Shown: positions 44,628 to 53,768, numbered from the stretch's first letter. The stretch: 64,000 nucleotides of DNA from Myxococcus stipitatus (GCF_038561935.1 NZ_CP102770.1:1116001-1180000), one strand, 5' to 3'. The notes: generated by a model not told the origin, from the letters alone. Program-made: numbers and translations.

Positions 44628-46052
44628 CTACTTCGCGGCGGACGGGTGGTTGGAGGCCGTCACCTGGCGCTGCGGCTGGAGCGCCGGAGGCGACGCGTTC
44701 AGCGCGCCCAGGTACAGCCGGCCATGGAAGCCGTCGGGCTTCTGGGCGGAGTAGAGCTCCAGGCCCGCGGTCTGCTTGGAGGACTGCCGCGCCTCGAGCG
44801 ACGGGCTGATGCCGAAGACGTCGCACTCCACCTCGCCCCAGATGTTGTAGCGGCAGGCGAACTGGGAGCCGCGCTGGAAGCCCACGTCCAGCATGCGGGT
44901 GGCGGGCAGGGCGCGCGCCACGCGGGCCCCCATGGGCTCGAGCTTCCCGTTCCAGTTCGTCTCGAGGGTGCGCGCGTGGATGCTGCCGGTGAGCGCCACC
45001 GTCCAGGCGTGGGGGCGCGCGGCCTGGGCCTTGAGCAGGTTCTCGGCCAGCTCGGCCTCGCGCTCATTGCCCTGCGCCTTGTCCGTGTCGATGGCGACGA
45101 GGGCCACGTCCTTGCCGGAGGCGCGCAGGCGGCGCGTCTGCTCGACGAGCCAGAGCATGGCGCCGCTGCTGCGCCCGTCCTGGTACGTCCGGCGCCAGAA
45201 GGCGCTGCCCGTGAGGAGCTCCTGCACCGCGGCCACGCCGCCGTCGCTCTCGAGGTAGCGCTCCAGCAGCGGCTGCTCGGAGCCGGGGAGGGACAGCGCC
45301 AGCGTCACCGGCAGCCCTTGGGCGGTGGCCTCGCACGACATCCGTACCAGCGCGGACGGGACCTCCTGGGTGCCCAGGGGGTCGGCCATGAGCACGACGC
45401 CTCCCGCGGAGAACAAGGACGCGGCGCCCTCCACGGGAGCGCCACACTCGGGGGCGGCCCTGGCGGTGGCCTCGGCCGCTTCACCCGGGTCCTCGATGAC
45501 GACCGAGCGGACGTGAATGGGCGGATTGCCGCTGACGGGCTCCAGCGCGGGCGCCATCTCCATCAGCGCCAGCAGCTTCTGCTCGATGTCCATGTCGCGA
45601 TACCCGAACGCCGGCTGGTAGCCCTCCAGCCCCGGGATGTTCTTGAAGTCCGTCGCGAGGTTCTTCGGCCAGGGCTGCTGGCCGGCCCGGCTGGTGGCAT
45701 CCGGGCCGGACGGCGAGAGCTGGTTGTAGCGGACGCGGAAGACGCGGACGAGCGACTGCCGGGGCCCCAGCCGCTCGCCCTTGATGTAGTAGCGCTCGGG
45801 CGGGATGACGTCCGGGATGAAGGAGGAGAACATCACCGTCCCGTCCTCCTTCTCGAGGACGTCGAAGCTCTGGGCCTCCAGGATGCGCCGGGCCGACATC
45901 ATCGCGTCCTCGACGGGCGCGAGGTAGACGACTTCGTGCGAGGGTGTCTCGTATTGACCCGTTTCGGGGTTGTATTGCGTGGAGATGCCTCGCGTGAAGA
46001 ACGAGCAGCCCATGCAGCCCAGGAGTCCCAACACCATTCCAATCCGTCGCAT
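44628..46052 (-). CDS. Tandem lipoprotein paralog 2
   Basis: A 474-residue copy of the same family, very similar in its central and C-terminal parts to the flanking genes: SFIPDVIPPERYYIKGERLG, GVVLMADPLGTQEVP, AFWRRTYQDGRSSGAM, LALVAIDTDKAQGNEREAEL and GSIHARTLETNWNG (written here in pieces). Signal start MRRIGMVLGLLGC gives the same lipobox. It keeps the family's charged STQYNPETGQYETP segment, and it lacks the Pro/Ala-rich C-terminal tail of paralog 1. It starts 24 bases after the stop of paralog 3, so the two are likely cotranscribed. No catalytic residue set is recognisable. Confidence 0.8.
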   Translation of the reverse strand: MRRIGMVLGLLGCMGCSFFTRGISTQYNPETGQYETPSHEVVYLAPVEDAMMSARRILEAQSFDVLEKEDGTVMFSSFIPDVIPPERYYIKGERLGPRQSLVRVFRVRYNQLSPSGPDATSRAGQQPWPKNLATDFKNIPGLEGYQPAFGYRDMDIEQKLLALMEMAPALEPVSGNPPIHVRSVVIEDPGEAAEATARAAPECGAPVEGAASLFSAGGVVLMADPLGTQEVPSALVRMSCEATAQGLPVTLALSLPGSEQPLLERYLESDGGVAAVQELLTGSAFWRRTYQDGRSSGAMLWLVEQTRRLRASGKDVALVAIDTDKAQGNEREAELAENLLKAQAARPHAWTVALTGSIHARTLETNWNGKLEPMGARVARALPATRMLDVGFQRGSQFACRYNIWGEVECDVFGISPSLEARQSSKQTAGLELYSAQKPDGFHGRLYLGALNASPPALQPQRQVTASNHPSAAK

Positions 46053-46076
46053 CGTCGTCTCCTCCGGTGGGTGGTT

Positions 46077-47630
46077 CTATTTGGTCGCGGGTGTGTGGTG
46101 AGCGGCGGTGGCTTGTCGCTGTGCTTGGAGGGCCGGAGGCGACGCGTTCAGCGCGCCCAGGTACAGCCGGCCATGGAATCCGTTCTGCTGCGGTGAGGCG
46201 AAGAGCTCCAGTCCCACGGTCCGCTTGTCGGACTGCCGGGCCTCGAGCGTGGGGCTGATGGCGAAGACGTTGCACTCCACCTCATCCCAGACGTTGTAGC
46301 GGCACGCGAACTGGGTGCCGCGCTGGAAGCCCACGTCCAGCGCCCGCGTGGAGGGCAGGGCGCGCGCCACGCGAGCGCCCATGGGCTCGAAGTCGCCATC
46401 CCAGCTCACCTCGGTGGTGCGCGCGTGCACGCTGCCGGTGAGCGCCAGCGTCCAGGCCTGGGGCCGCGCGGCCTGGGCCTTGAGCAGGTGCTCGGCCAGC
46501 TGCGCCTCGCGCTCGTTGCCCTGCGCCTTGTTCGCGTCGATGGCGGCGAGCGCCACGTCCTTGCCAGAGGCGCGCAGGCGGCGGGCCTGCTCGACGAGCC
46601 AGAGCATGGCGCGGCTGCTGCGTCCGTCCTGATACGCCCGGCGCCAGAACGCGCTGCCGGAGAGCAGCTCCTGCGCGTCCGCCGACTCGCCGTCGCTGGC
46701 GAGGTACTGCTCGAGCAGCGGCTGCTCCGAGACGGGGATGGACAGGGCCAGCGTCACGGGCAAGCCCTGGGACGTGGCCTCGCACAGCATCCGCAGCGCC
46801 AGGGTGGGCACCTCCTGGGTGCCCAGCGGGTCCGCGACGAGCAGCACGCCCCCCGCGGAGAACGTCGACGCGGCGCCATCCACGGGCGCGCCACACTCGG
46901 GGGCGATGGTGGCGGTGGCCTCACCGGCCTCGTTCCAGCCCTCCATCATCATCGAGCGCATGGGCACCGGACTGTTGCCGCCGACCAGCTCCAGCGCGGG
47001 CGCCATCTCCAGGCGCTCCAGGAGCTTCTTCTCGATGCCCATGTCGCGGTAGCCGCTCGTCACGCGGAAGCCTTCCAGCCCCGGGGCATTGGGGAAGGGG
47101 TTCGCCATGGCGAACTGCCGGGGCATGGACTTCACGTCGGCCGGCGAGCTCGTCGGCGCGCTCATGTTGGCTTCCATCCGCGAGTCGAGCGGGTTCAGGT
47201 ACTCGTGCATCTCCTGGCGGTTGTTGCGGCTGGTGAGGTCGTTGAACTGCTTGGGCCCCTCCTCGATGAGGTTCTCCATCTCGCTGTAGCTGAGCCGGAA
47301 GACCCGCACGAGCGTCTGCCGGGGGCCCAGCCGGACGCCCTTGATGTAGTAGCGCTCGTGGTTGCGCAGACCCAGGCGGTTCTTGCCCGGCTCGTGGGCG
47401 GAGGAGAACATCTCGAGTCCGCCCTCCTTCTCGAGGATGTCGTAGCGCTCCTCCTCGAGGATGCGCCGCGCCGTCCTCATCGCGTCCTCGACGGGGACCA
47501 GATAGACGACCTCTTGCGTGGGGACCTCGTACTCGCCCGTCTCCGGGTTGTACTGGGTGGCCAGTCCCCGGGTCATGTTGGCGCAGCCCACACAGCCCAG
47601 GAGCCCCAGCATCATTCCAAACCGTCGCAT
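46077..47630 (-). CDS. Tandem lipoprotein paralog 3
   Basis: A 517-residue protein and the first transcribed of the three. It has the same lipobox (MRRFGMMLGLLGC) and C-terminal half. It is longer by about 30 residues because of an insertion near residues 145-185 (IEEGPKQFNDLTSRNNRQEM onward, rich in Asn/Met). The usual PPERYYIKG is replaced by NHERYYIKG. The C-terminal motifs GSVHARTTEVSWDG and SASPPALQ-like tail are retained. The start ATG is 47630; a strong upstream SD was not identified. The 258-bp upstream region is divergent with the permease. Confidence 0.8.
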   Translation of the reverse strand: MRRFGMMLGLLGCVGCANMTRGLATQYNPETGEYEVPTQEVVYLVPVEDAMRTARRILEEERYDILEKEGGLEMFSSAHEPGKNRLGLRNHERYYIKGVRLGPRQTLVRVFRLSYSEMENLIEEGPKQFNDLTSRNNRQEMHEYLNPLDSRMEANMSAPTSSPADVKSMPRQFAMANPFPNAPGLEGFRVTSGYRDMGIEKKLLERLEMAPALELVGGNSPVPMRSMMMEGWNEAGEATATIAPECGAPVDGAASTFSAGGVLLVADPLGTQEVPTLALRMLCEATSQGLPVTLALSIPVSEQPLLEQYLASDGESADAQELLSGSAFWRRAYQDGRSSRAMLWLVEQARRLRASGKDVALAAIDANKAQGNEREAQLAEHLLKAQAARPQAWTLALTGSVHARTTEVSWDGDFEPMGARVARALPSTRALDVGFQRGTQFACRYNVWDEVECNVFAISPTLEARQSDKRTVGLELFASPQQNGFHGRLYLGALNASPPALQAQRQATAAHHTPATK

Positions 47631-47825
47631 GACTATCTCCGCGCAGCAGGGCCCAGGAGGTCGGGACAGGGCCACCGGACTGTGTCAAAGCGTCGAAACG
47701 CTTGGAGCGTGCGGGCATATCGATCATCCCCCGCCGCGCCGCCTCGACCCTCGATTGGACCACACCTCCCGAGAGGATGGGCATGGCCCCGGGGCTCGGT
47801 TCGTCCCAACCGACCCAGGGAGTGT

Positions 47826-47844
47826 CCTCGGCCGCGAGCCGAGG
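47826..47844. other. Hairpin in the divergent spacer
   Basis: CCTCGGC (47826-47832), loop CGCGA, GCCGAGG (47838-47844) form a 7-bp perfect stem about 45 bases upstream of the permease GTG. It is a possible regulatory structure in the 5' leader; role unknown. Confidence 0.35.
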
Positions 47845-47888
47845 GGGCGGTTTGGTGCCGGGGGCTGGGGTGTAGTGAACTGAGGCCC

Positions 47889-49172
47889 GTGACCGCCTCC
47901 ACCGTCGCCGTCCCCTCGCCCCCGCAACGCACGGTGGGACCCATCCAGCTGTTGGCGCTGGGCGTCAATGGCATCGTCGGCGTCGGCATCTTCTTCGCGC
48001 CCGCGGGCGTCGCCGCGCGGATGCCGGGCATGGGCGCGGTGCTCGTGTTCCTGCTCACCGGGCTGGCGCTGGTGCCGGTGGCGCTGGCGTTCGGCGTGCT
48101 GGGGCGCCGCTTCGACTCGGATGGCGGGCCGGTGGTCTTCGCGCGAGCGGCCTTCGGTGAGCGCGCGGCCTTCCTCGTGGGCTGGGTGGCCTATGTCAGC
48201 GCGTTCCTGAGCACCTCCGCGGTGATAGTCGGGCTGTCGCAATCCGTGGCGCCCTCGCTGGGGCTGGAGGGCCCGGTGGGGCAGCGCGTGCTGGCGTCGG
48301 CGCTCGTCACGGCGTTCGCGGGCATCGTCGCCTCGGGCATCCGGGTCTCCGCGCGCGCGTGGACCGCGCTCACCGCGCTCAAGCTGCTGCCGCTGGCCGC
48401 GCTGCTCGTCGCGTTCGCCTCCGTGACGGCGCCGCCCTCCATGGCGCCTCCGACGGTGGGGATGGCGGACAGCGCGTGGCTGCGCGCGGGGCTGGCGGTG
48501 ATGTTCGCCTACCAGGGGTTCGAGGTCGTCCCGGTGATTGCCGGGCAGGTGCGCTCGTCGGCGCGCACCGTGCCGCTGGCCACGGTGGGCTCGCTGCTGG
48601 GCGCGGTGCTCTTGTACGTGGGGCTGGTCTGGGCGTGTGTCGCGGCGCTGCCGAACCTGGCCACGTCGACGGCGCCCTTGGCGGAAGCGGCGGGCGTGTG
48701 GGGCGGGGCGGCGCTGTCGCGCGTGGTGACGGCGGGCACCAGCGTGTCCGCGCTGGGCATCTGCGTGGGGATGATGGTGACGACGCCGCGCTACCTGTCC
48801 GCGCTGGCGTCGGGCGGACGGACGCTGTTCGGCCTGGATGAGATGTCCGCCCGGGGCGTGCCCGTGCGAGCGCTGGCCGTCACGTGGGTGGTGGTGGTGT
48901 TCTTCGTCAACCTGGGCAACCTGCCGGAGCTCTTCGCGCTCTCCAGCATCGCCGTGCTGATGCAGTACGGCGTCACGGCGGCGTCGCTCGCGTGGCTGTC
49001 ATGGCGGAGGGAGCGGGGGCTGCGCCCGGTGCACGCGCTGTTGGCGGTGCCCACGCTGGGGTTCGGCGTGACGCTGGTGGCGTTCGGCGCGAGCGCCCGG
49101 GAGGCCGCCACCACATCCATCGCGGTGGTGGCGGGCCTGGTGCTGCTGGGCCTGTCCCGGCCGAGGGCCTAG
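47889..49172 (+). CDS. APC-family amino acid permease
   Basis: A 427-residue integral membrane protein with about 12 hydrophobic helices and the family opening GPIQLLALGVNGIVGVGIFFAP (glycine-rich first helix, quoted in part), GPVVFARAAFGERAAFLVGW in TM2-3 and YQGFEVVPVIAGQV in TM6. It probably imports an amino acid or amine using the proton or sodium gradient. Substrate unknown. The GTG at 47889 has a GAGG 3 bases upstream. It ends in an interlocked CTAG with the opposite-strand glutamine synthetase; both stop codons share 49170-49171. Adjacent location to nitrogen metabolism may be chance. Confidence 0.85.
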   Translation: MTASTVAVPSPPQRTVGPIQLLALGVNGIVGVGIFFAPAGVAARMPGMGAVLVFLLTGLALVPVALAFGVLGRRFDSDGGPVVFARAAFGERAAFLVGWVAYVSAFLSTSAVIVGLSQSVAPSLGLEGPVGQRVLASALVTAFAGIVASGIRVSARAWTALTALKLLPLAALLVAFASVTAPPSMAPPTVGMADSAWLRAGLAVMFAYQGFEVVPVIAGQVRSSARTVPLATVGSLLGAVLLYVGLVWACVAALPNLATSTAPLAEAAGVWGGAALSRVVTAGTSVSALGICVGMMVTTPRYLSALASGGRTLFGLDEMSARGVPVRALAVTWVVVVFFVNLGNLPELFALSSIAVLMQYGVTAASLAWLSWRRERGLRPVHALLAVPTLGFGVTLVAFGASAREAATTSIAVVAGLVLLGLSRPRA

Positions 49173-50608
49173 AACTGGCTCCAGAGGTACTGGTTGGTGA
49201 CCTCGTGGTGGAACTGGATTTCGGAGTACTTCACGCGCGTGCCCAGCTGCTTGGGGCAGCGCTCGGCGGAGGCCGTCTTCAGCTCGGCGAACTTGCCCTG
49301 CACGTTCTCGCCCAGGATGCTGGAGATGAACTGGCTGCCCTTGAAGAGACGGACGGCGTCGAAGATGTTGTCGGGCAGGAAGCGGGTGCGGCTGCGCTTG
49401 CTCTCCGCGTCCTCCTGGGGCTGCGGGCCCTCCAGGCCGGTGCGCAGGAGCACGTAGCTGGCCAGGTACGGGTTGGCGTCCGGGCCCACGGAGCGGCACT
49501 CGACGCGAGCGGAGCGCTCGTTGCCGTAGGGGATGCGCACCATGGCGCCGCGGTTGTTGGCGCTGGCCTTGATTTGATTGGGCGCCTCGAAGTGCGGGTC
49601 CAGCCGGCGGTACGCGTTCACGCTGGAGTTGAGCACCAGGCAGATGTCATTGGCGTTGGTGAGCAGCCGGTCGATGAAGTCCCAGCCCAGCTGGCTCAGG
49701 CCATCCTGGCCGCCCTTCTCGTAGAACAGGTTCTTGCCGCCCTTGGACAGTGACATGTTCATGTGCATGCCATTGCCATTGACGCCCGTCACCGGCTTGG
49801 GGAGGAAGCTGGCGGTGGTGTCCATCTGCGCGGCAACCTGGCGGCAGAGCAGCTTGTAGAGCTGGATCTGGTCGGCGGAGATGAGCGCCTCGCTGTACGT
49901 GAAGTTCATCTCGAACTGGCTGGGCGCCACCTCGGGATGGTCCTTCTCGTTCTGGAAGCCCATGGCGCGCTGGGCCTCGGCGGCCTTGTCGATGAAGGCG
50001 CGCAGCGGGTCTCCGGGCAGCGAGTGGTAGTAGCCGCCGGTGGAGATGAAGTCGAACTTGCCCGTCTCGTGGTAGTGGCGCTCGGCGTCGCGGCCCTTGA
50101 ACAGGAAGCCTTCGACCTCGGGCGCGGTGTGGAAGACGGTTCCGTCCTTCTGGTACAGGGCCTCGGTGATGCGCTTGAGCTGGCCGCGCATGTCCGAGTG
50201 GTACGGGGTGCCGTCGCGCTCCAGCACTTCGCTGAACACCAGCACCTTGCCGGGGCCGAAGATGTCGGAGGGCAGCCAGTAGAAGGAGCCCCAGTCGACG
50301 TTCAGGCGCAGGTCACTCTCCGCCTGCTGGGAGAAGCCGCGGATGGAGGAGCCGTCGAAGGTGAGGTTGTCGGCGCTCTTGAGCAGGAACTTCTTGTCGT
50401 AGTCCAGCATGTGCAGCCGACCCTCGAGGTCGGTGAAGCACACGGTGACGGCCTTCAGGGCGCGCTCGTCGGTCAGGTACTTGATGCGCTCCTCACGGAC
50501 CTTGTCCGGGGACTCACGCCGCAGGCGCTGCTCCTTCACCCGCAGGTTGCGCTCCTCGAGCTCGTCGTAGGGAATCTCGAGGAACGTCCTCAACCCTTTT
50601 GTGTCCAT
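49169..50608 (-). CDS. Type I glutamine synthetase-like enzyme
   Basis: A 479-residue protein of the GlnA superfamily; glutamine synthetases make glutamine from glutamate, ammonia and ATP. Motifs are visible: KFLLKSADNLTFDGSSIRGF (latch region), EVEGFLF (metal Glu), VAPSQFEMNF, GVNGNGMHMNMSL (ATP/metal), ANNRGAMVRIP and ARVECRSVGPDANPYL. An N-terminal extension of about 40 residues (MDTKGLRTFLEIPYDELEER) precedes the usual start. The adenylylation site NLYDLPP is missing in the region after ANPYL, so this enzyme is probably not controlled by GlnE. SD GGGAGG 8 bases upstream. It may be a variant GS with another amine acceptor. Confidence 0.9.
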   Translation of the reverse strand: MDTKGLRTFLEIPYDELEERNLRVKEQRLRRESPDKVREERIKYLTDERALKAVTVCFTDLEGRLHMLDYDKKFLLKSADNLTFDGSSIRGFSQQAESDLRLNVDWGSFYWLPSDIFGPGKVLVFSEVLERDGTPYHSDMRGQLKRITEALYQKDGTVFHTAPEVEGFLFKGRDAERHYHETGKFDFISTGGYYHSLPGDPLRAFIDKAAEAQRAMGFQNEKDHPEVAPSQFEMNFTYSEALISADQIQLYKLLCRQVAAQMDTTASFLPKPVTGVNGNGMHMNMSLSKGGKNLFYEKGGQDGLSQLGWDFIDRLLTNANDICLVLNSSVNAYRRLDPHFEAPNQIKASANNRGAMVRIPYGNERSARVECRSVGPDANPYLASYVLLRTGLEGPQPQEDAESKRSRTRFLPDNIFDAVRLFKGSQFISSILGENVQGKFAELKTASAERCPKQLGTRVKYSEIQFHHEVTNQYLWSQF

Positions 50609-50904
50609 ATCCGTGCCTCCCTGGCCGTGAGCGCCCCCGTGGGCGCCGCAAATCCGTGGGCACAGAATTTACATCTGGGGGGTTGAAATCAAGTCTAAAT
50701 CTCAGGCGGACAAATATAAAAATGAAGCCATGAAGACTTTAGGCCCGCTCGGTAACACTCCCAGGCATGTGCGGGGGGCTCGGAGTGACACCTACCGGAC
50801 ACTCGAAGGGGCTGAACGGCCGCCTGCCCGGCGGGGCCATGGACAGGGGGGAGGGGCGGACAGGTGCTTCGTGGGTCCGTTGTGCTGGGGACCGGCGTAC
50901 CCTG
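50609..50904. other. Intergenic leader, partly AT-rich
   Basis: Spacer between the glutamine synthetase start and a rightward gene. About 50660-50745 is unusually AT-rich for this genome (CAAATATAAAAATGAAG). On the minus strand, CTTGAT (50693-50688) and TAAATT (50671-50666), 16 bp apart, could be a weak glutamine synthetase promoter. No gene, repeat or terminator was recognised in the rest. Confidence 0.4.
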
Positions 50905-51741
50905 GTGCGCTCACCTCGTCTCGTGGAGTCCGCCTTGGCCGCGCCGCCGCGCTCGCATCCCCTCTCGCGTGAAGCACTGGTCCCCGCTGTCCAAGCCGTC
51001 GTCGAGGAGCTCCTGGGCGGGCGCTTCGTCGCGGTGACACCTGCGGAGGGGGAGCGGCTGTCGCGGTGTCTGCTGCACGAGCCCACGCCCGCGACCTTCG
51101 AGGACCTGCTGGCGCGCCTCTACGCCGCTCCGGCTCATGGGCAGGACGTCTTCGGTGATGAGCTCAGCGCCTTCGCGCTCGTGAAGCTGGCCCTCCACCT
51201 GTATGGCGCCCCGAGCCGGCGGGCCACGGTGCCCGGCGACCTGGTCATCTCGAACCACCGGGAGGATGCGGTCCCCAGTCCGTTCTGGGTGCCGGGGAAC
51301 CTCGAGGTCCAAGGCACCCTCACGGTCGACGAGGGGGCGTGGCTGCTGTGTACGGGCAATGTCCAGGTGGGTGGCACGACGCTCGACTACGAGCCGGGCT
51401 CGGTCATCGCGGTGGGAGGCTCGCTGACGACGACGCGGCTGTGCACCATGGGGGCTGTCACCATTGGCGGGCGGCTGGAGGTCTCCGACTCGCTCCTGGC
51501 CTGGCGCAATGACTACCGGCTCGTGGTGGAGGGCGGGCTTCACGCGGGGCTGCTCGTGGCGTGGGACCACACCGTCCACGCGGAGGTGAGTGCGGGAGTC
51601 CGGCTGGATACAGACGCGACTCCGGAGGTGCTTCACTCGCACCTGCGGGCGGATATCCTTGCTGGGGAAGGCCGCGCCATGACCTTGGATGTCGAGGCCG
51701 CGGATGGAGTGTTGCGCCGCGATGAGTCTCTTCGCGGCTGA
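50905..51741 (+). CDS. Beta-helix-like protein of unknown function
   Basis: About 278 residues; no signal peptide. The N-terminal part (to about 100) is helical with ALVPAVQAVVEELLGGRFVAV. After about 105 there are regular beta-strand turns rich in Gly and Val (FWVPGNLEVQGTLTVDEGAW, TGNVQVGGTTLDYEPGS, IAVGGSLTTTRLCT, AVTIGGRLEVSDSLL), like the right-handed beta-solenoids of polymer-forming (bactofilin-like) proteins. It may form a rod-like platform. The start is uncertain: GTG 50905, or TTG 50934 (GGAG 6 bases before it); an upstream ATG at 50839 is also in frame. The next gene begins 22 bases downstream. Confidence 0.6.
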   Translation: MRSPRLVESALAAPPRSHPLSREALVPAVQAVVEELLGGRFVAVTPAEGERLSRCLLHEPTPATFEDLLARLYAAPAHGQDVFGDELSAFALVKLALHLYGAPSRRATVPGDLVISNHREDAVPSPFWVPGNLEVQGTLTVDEGAWLLCTGNVQVGGTTLDYEPGSVIAVGGSLTTTRLCTMGAVTIGGRLEVSDSLLAWRNDYRLVVEGGLHAGLLVAWDHTVHAEVSAGVRLDTDATPEVLHSHLRADILAGEGRAMTLDVEAADGVLRRDESLRG

Positions 51742-51763
51742 GGCTCATGCCACGGAGTGTCTG

Positions 51764-52690
51764 ATGCCACCGACCATCCAGCGGACCTGGGGTGTCTTGT
51801 TCAACCAGTGGTCCGAGTGGAGCAGCAAGGACCCCGCCGCGCAGCTCTTGTTGGAGATGCTCGCGGATCTGGGCGTCGCGGTGGAGGCGGGAGTCGGTGG
51901 TGGAGATGCGCTCGAGCAGGCGAAGCGGACCTTCGCGAAGTGGAACAACCGCGCGACGGTCAGGCACGACGAGCGCGACGCCATGCAGGTGGAGCTCGTC
52001 CAGGCGCTCGAGAACCTGGACAACGCGACGCTCTGCTCCATCTGCGAGCGGGGCAAGGTCCTCGAGGAGCGTTTCCCCGCTGGGAACGTTCATCTTGCGG
52101 GGAAGATGCCCATCCCCAATATCGCCTTCATCAAGGAGGCCTCAAAGGTCGAGGGCTTCTCGGGGACGAACCTGGGGTTGAGAGAGGTCATCTTGGATTC
52201 GGCGTTGATGGACCGCGTCTTCAAGCATGACCAGGTCAAGTCCATCTGCTTCCTGAAGTGCACCTATCCCGAGAGCTGGGATGACTTCACACTCGGCCTC
52301 CTGCCCAGGCAGAGGAGGCTGATCTTCTATGGAGCCCACGCGTCGGGGGCTCCGGGCTTCATGCTGGATGGGCTGAGGCGCATCACCTCCCTGCGCATCC
52401 TGGAGTTCATCATGGCGGACTTCGTGCACCACGAGGACTGCTACGAGAGCCTGAGGCAGATGTATCAGCTCACCACCCTGAGCCTCGCGCGGACCCTGAC
52501 GCGGGAGAAGTCCGGCGGGTGGGAGCGGGACGCGGCGATGAGCATGCTCCTGCATCTCATCAAGCACGGCGACCTCGTCGAGCTGAACCTGGCCTGGTGC
52601 AGCATCTTCACTGACGGGGACTACATGCGTCTCGCGAACGAGCTCAAGAGGAAGGGCGGCCACCTGATTGTCAGTGAGAGCAAGTCGTGA
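51764..52690 (+). CDS. Protein of unknown function, leucine-rich C-terminal half
   Basis: A 308-residue cytoplasmic protein with no recognised catalytic motif. The N-terminal half is charged and helical (LADLGVAVEAGVGGGDALEQ). From about 140 the pattern is of alternating leucines at about 24-residue intervals (GLREVILDSALMD, DQVKSICFLKCTYP, GLRRITSLRILEFIMAD, QLTTLSLARTL, LVELNLAWCSIFTDG), suggesting a short irregular leucine-rich-repeat solenoid. The ATG at 51764 has GGAG 6 bases upstream. It lies 22 bases after the beta-helix-like gene and may form a two-gene operon with it. Function unknown. Confidence 0.65.
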   Translation: MPPTIQRTWGVLFNQWSEWSSKDPAAQLLLEMLADLGVAVEAGVGGGDALEQAKRTFAKWNNRATVRHDERDAMQVELVQALENLDNATLCSICERGKVLEERFPAGNVHLAGKMPIPNIAFIKEASKVEGFSGTNLGLREVILDSALMDRVFKHDQVKSICFLKCTYPESWDDFTLGLLPRQRRLIFYGAHASGAPGFMLDGLRRITSLRILEFIMADFVHHEDCYESLRQMYQLTTLSLARTLTREKSGGWERDAAMSMLLHLIKHGDLVELNLAWCSIFTDGDYMRLANELKRKGGHLIVSESKS

Positions 52691-52776
52691 GGCCGAGCCG
52701 CGTGCAGTGCGTCATCGCCCGCCTGCATTGACGGCGAGGCTTGCCCCTAAGGCGGGGCTGTTCTCAGGATGCCCGT

Positions 52777-53583
52777 ATGTCCTCCCTGTGGGTTCTCGAC
52801 GAGCCGTCTCCCTCCCCCTTTGCGCGCATCGCTTATGGCCCGGGGCCACACCACTTTGGAGAGCTGCGGATTCCTTCGGGCCCTGGGCCGCATCCGGTGG
52901 TCGTGGTCATCCACGGGGGCTTCTGGCGCGCGAAGTATGGCCTCGAGTACATGGGACATGCGTGTGCCGCGCTGACGGCGAGCGGCTTCGCGACGTGGAG
53001 CCTGGAGTACCGCCGCATCGGACATGAAGGCGGAGGCTTTCCGGGCACGTTCGAGGATGTCGCGCTCGGCACGGACCATCTGCGTGCGCTCGCGGGGGCG
53101 CATTCGTTGGACCTGTCTCGTGTTGTCTTCACGGGACACTCCGCGGGAGGTCACCTCGCGCTGTGGCTGGGGGCGCGGCACCGGCTGCCTGGGCGTGGCG
53201 TGTTGTGTCGCGGCAATCCGCTGCGGCCTCGCGGGGTGGTGGCGCTGGCGGCCGTGTCCCATCTGCCGCGTGCGTTCGAGTTGCGATTGAGCGACGGTGT
53301 CGTGGAGTCCTTCATGGGCGGCACGCCCGAGGCGCTCCCCGTGCCCTACTCGCTGGCCTCGCCCTCCGCGCTCCAGCCGCTGGGGCTGCCGCAGGTGCTC
53401 ATCCACGGCGTGGAGGACGACACGGTTCCCGTGGCGATGAGCGAGGACTTCTGTGCCCGGGGCCGTTCGCTCGGAGATGCCGTGAGCACGGTCAGCCTGT
53501 CGGGCGCGGGGCACTTCGAGGTCGTCGACCCTCGCTCGCGGGAGTGGCCTCGCGTGATGGAGGCCCTCCGCTCGCTGATGTGA
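52777..53583 (+). CDS. Alpha/beta hydrolase, kynurenine formamidase-like
   Basis: A 268-residue hydrolase. The oxyanion-hole motif HGGFWR (VVVVIHGGFWR) is typical of kynurenine formamidases of the alpha/beta type. Nucleophile elbow GHSAGGHLALWLG, acid in VEDDTVPV and His in GAGHFEVVDP complete the triad. The expected reaction would be hydrolysis of N-formylkynurenine, fitting the kynurenine genes at 56.8-63.6 kb on the opposite strand, which lack a formamidase; but other carboxyl or amide esterases share the motif, so the role is inferred. The ATG at 52777 has AGGA 7 bases upstream. It stands alone, 86 bases after the previous gene. Confidence 0.75.
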   Translation: MSSLWVLDEPSPSPFARIAYGPGPHHFGELRIPSGPGPHPVVVVIHGGFWRAKYGLEYMGHACAALTASGFATWSLEYRRIGHEGGGFPGTFEDVALGTDHLRALAGAHSLDLSRVVFTGHSAGGHLALWLGARHRLPGRGVLCRGNPLRPRGVVALAAVSHLPRAFELRLSDGVVESFMGGTPEALPVPYSLASPSALQPLGLPQVLIHGVEDDTVPVAMSEDFCARGRSLGDAVSTVSLSGAGHFEVVDPRSREWPRVMEALRSLM

Positions 53584-53768
53584 GTCCGAAGTACGGACGC
53601 GAATGCAGACACAGGCGGATGCCTGTCGTCGCTCCCGTGGCAGGGCGTGTCGCCCATGCGACGCTCCGGCCTCCCGCAGGTCGACAGTGCATGAGCCCGC
53701 GTCCGAGATTCCGAGGGTCCGGGCTGTATCCCTTGGACGAATCGCCTCGGGCAGAGCGGAGGATTCGG

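Noticed and set aside
50730-50972. Short open frame of 80 codons in the leader after the glutamine synthetase
   Set aside because: No SD, Arg/Gly-rich composition and overlap with the more credible beta-helix-like gene.
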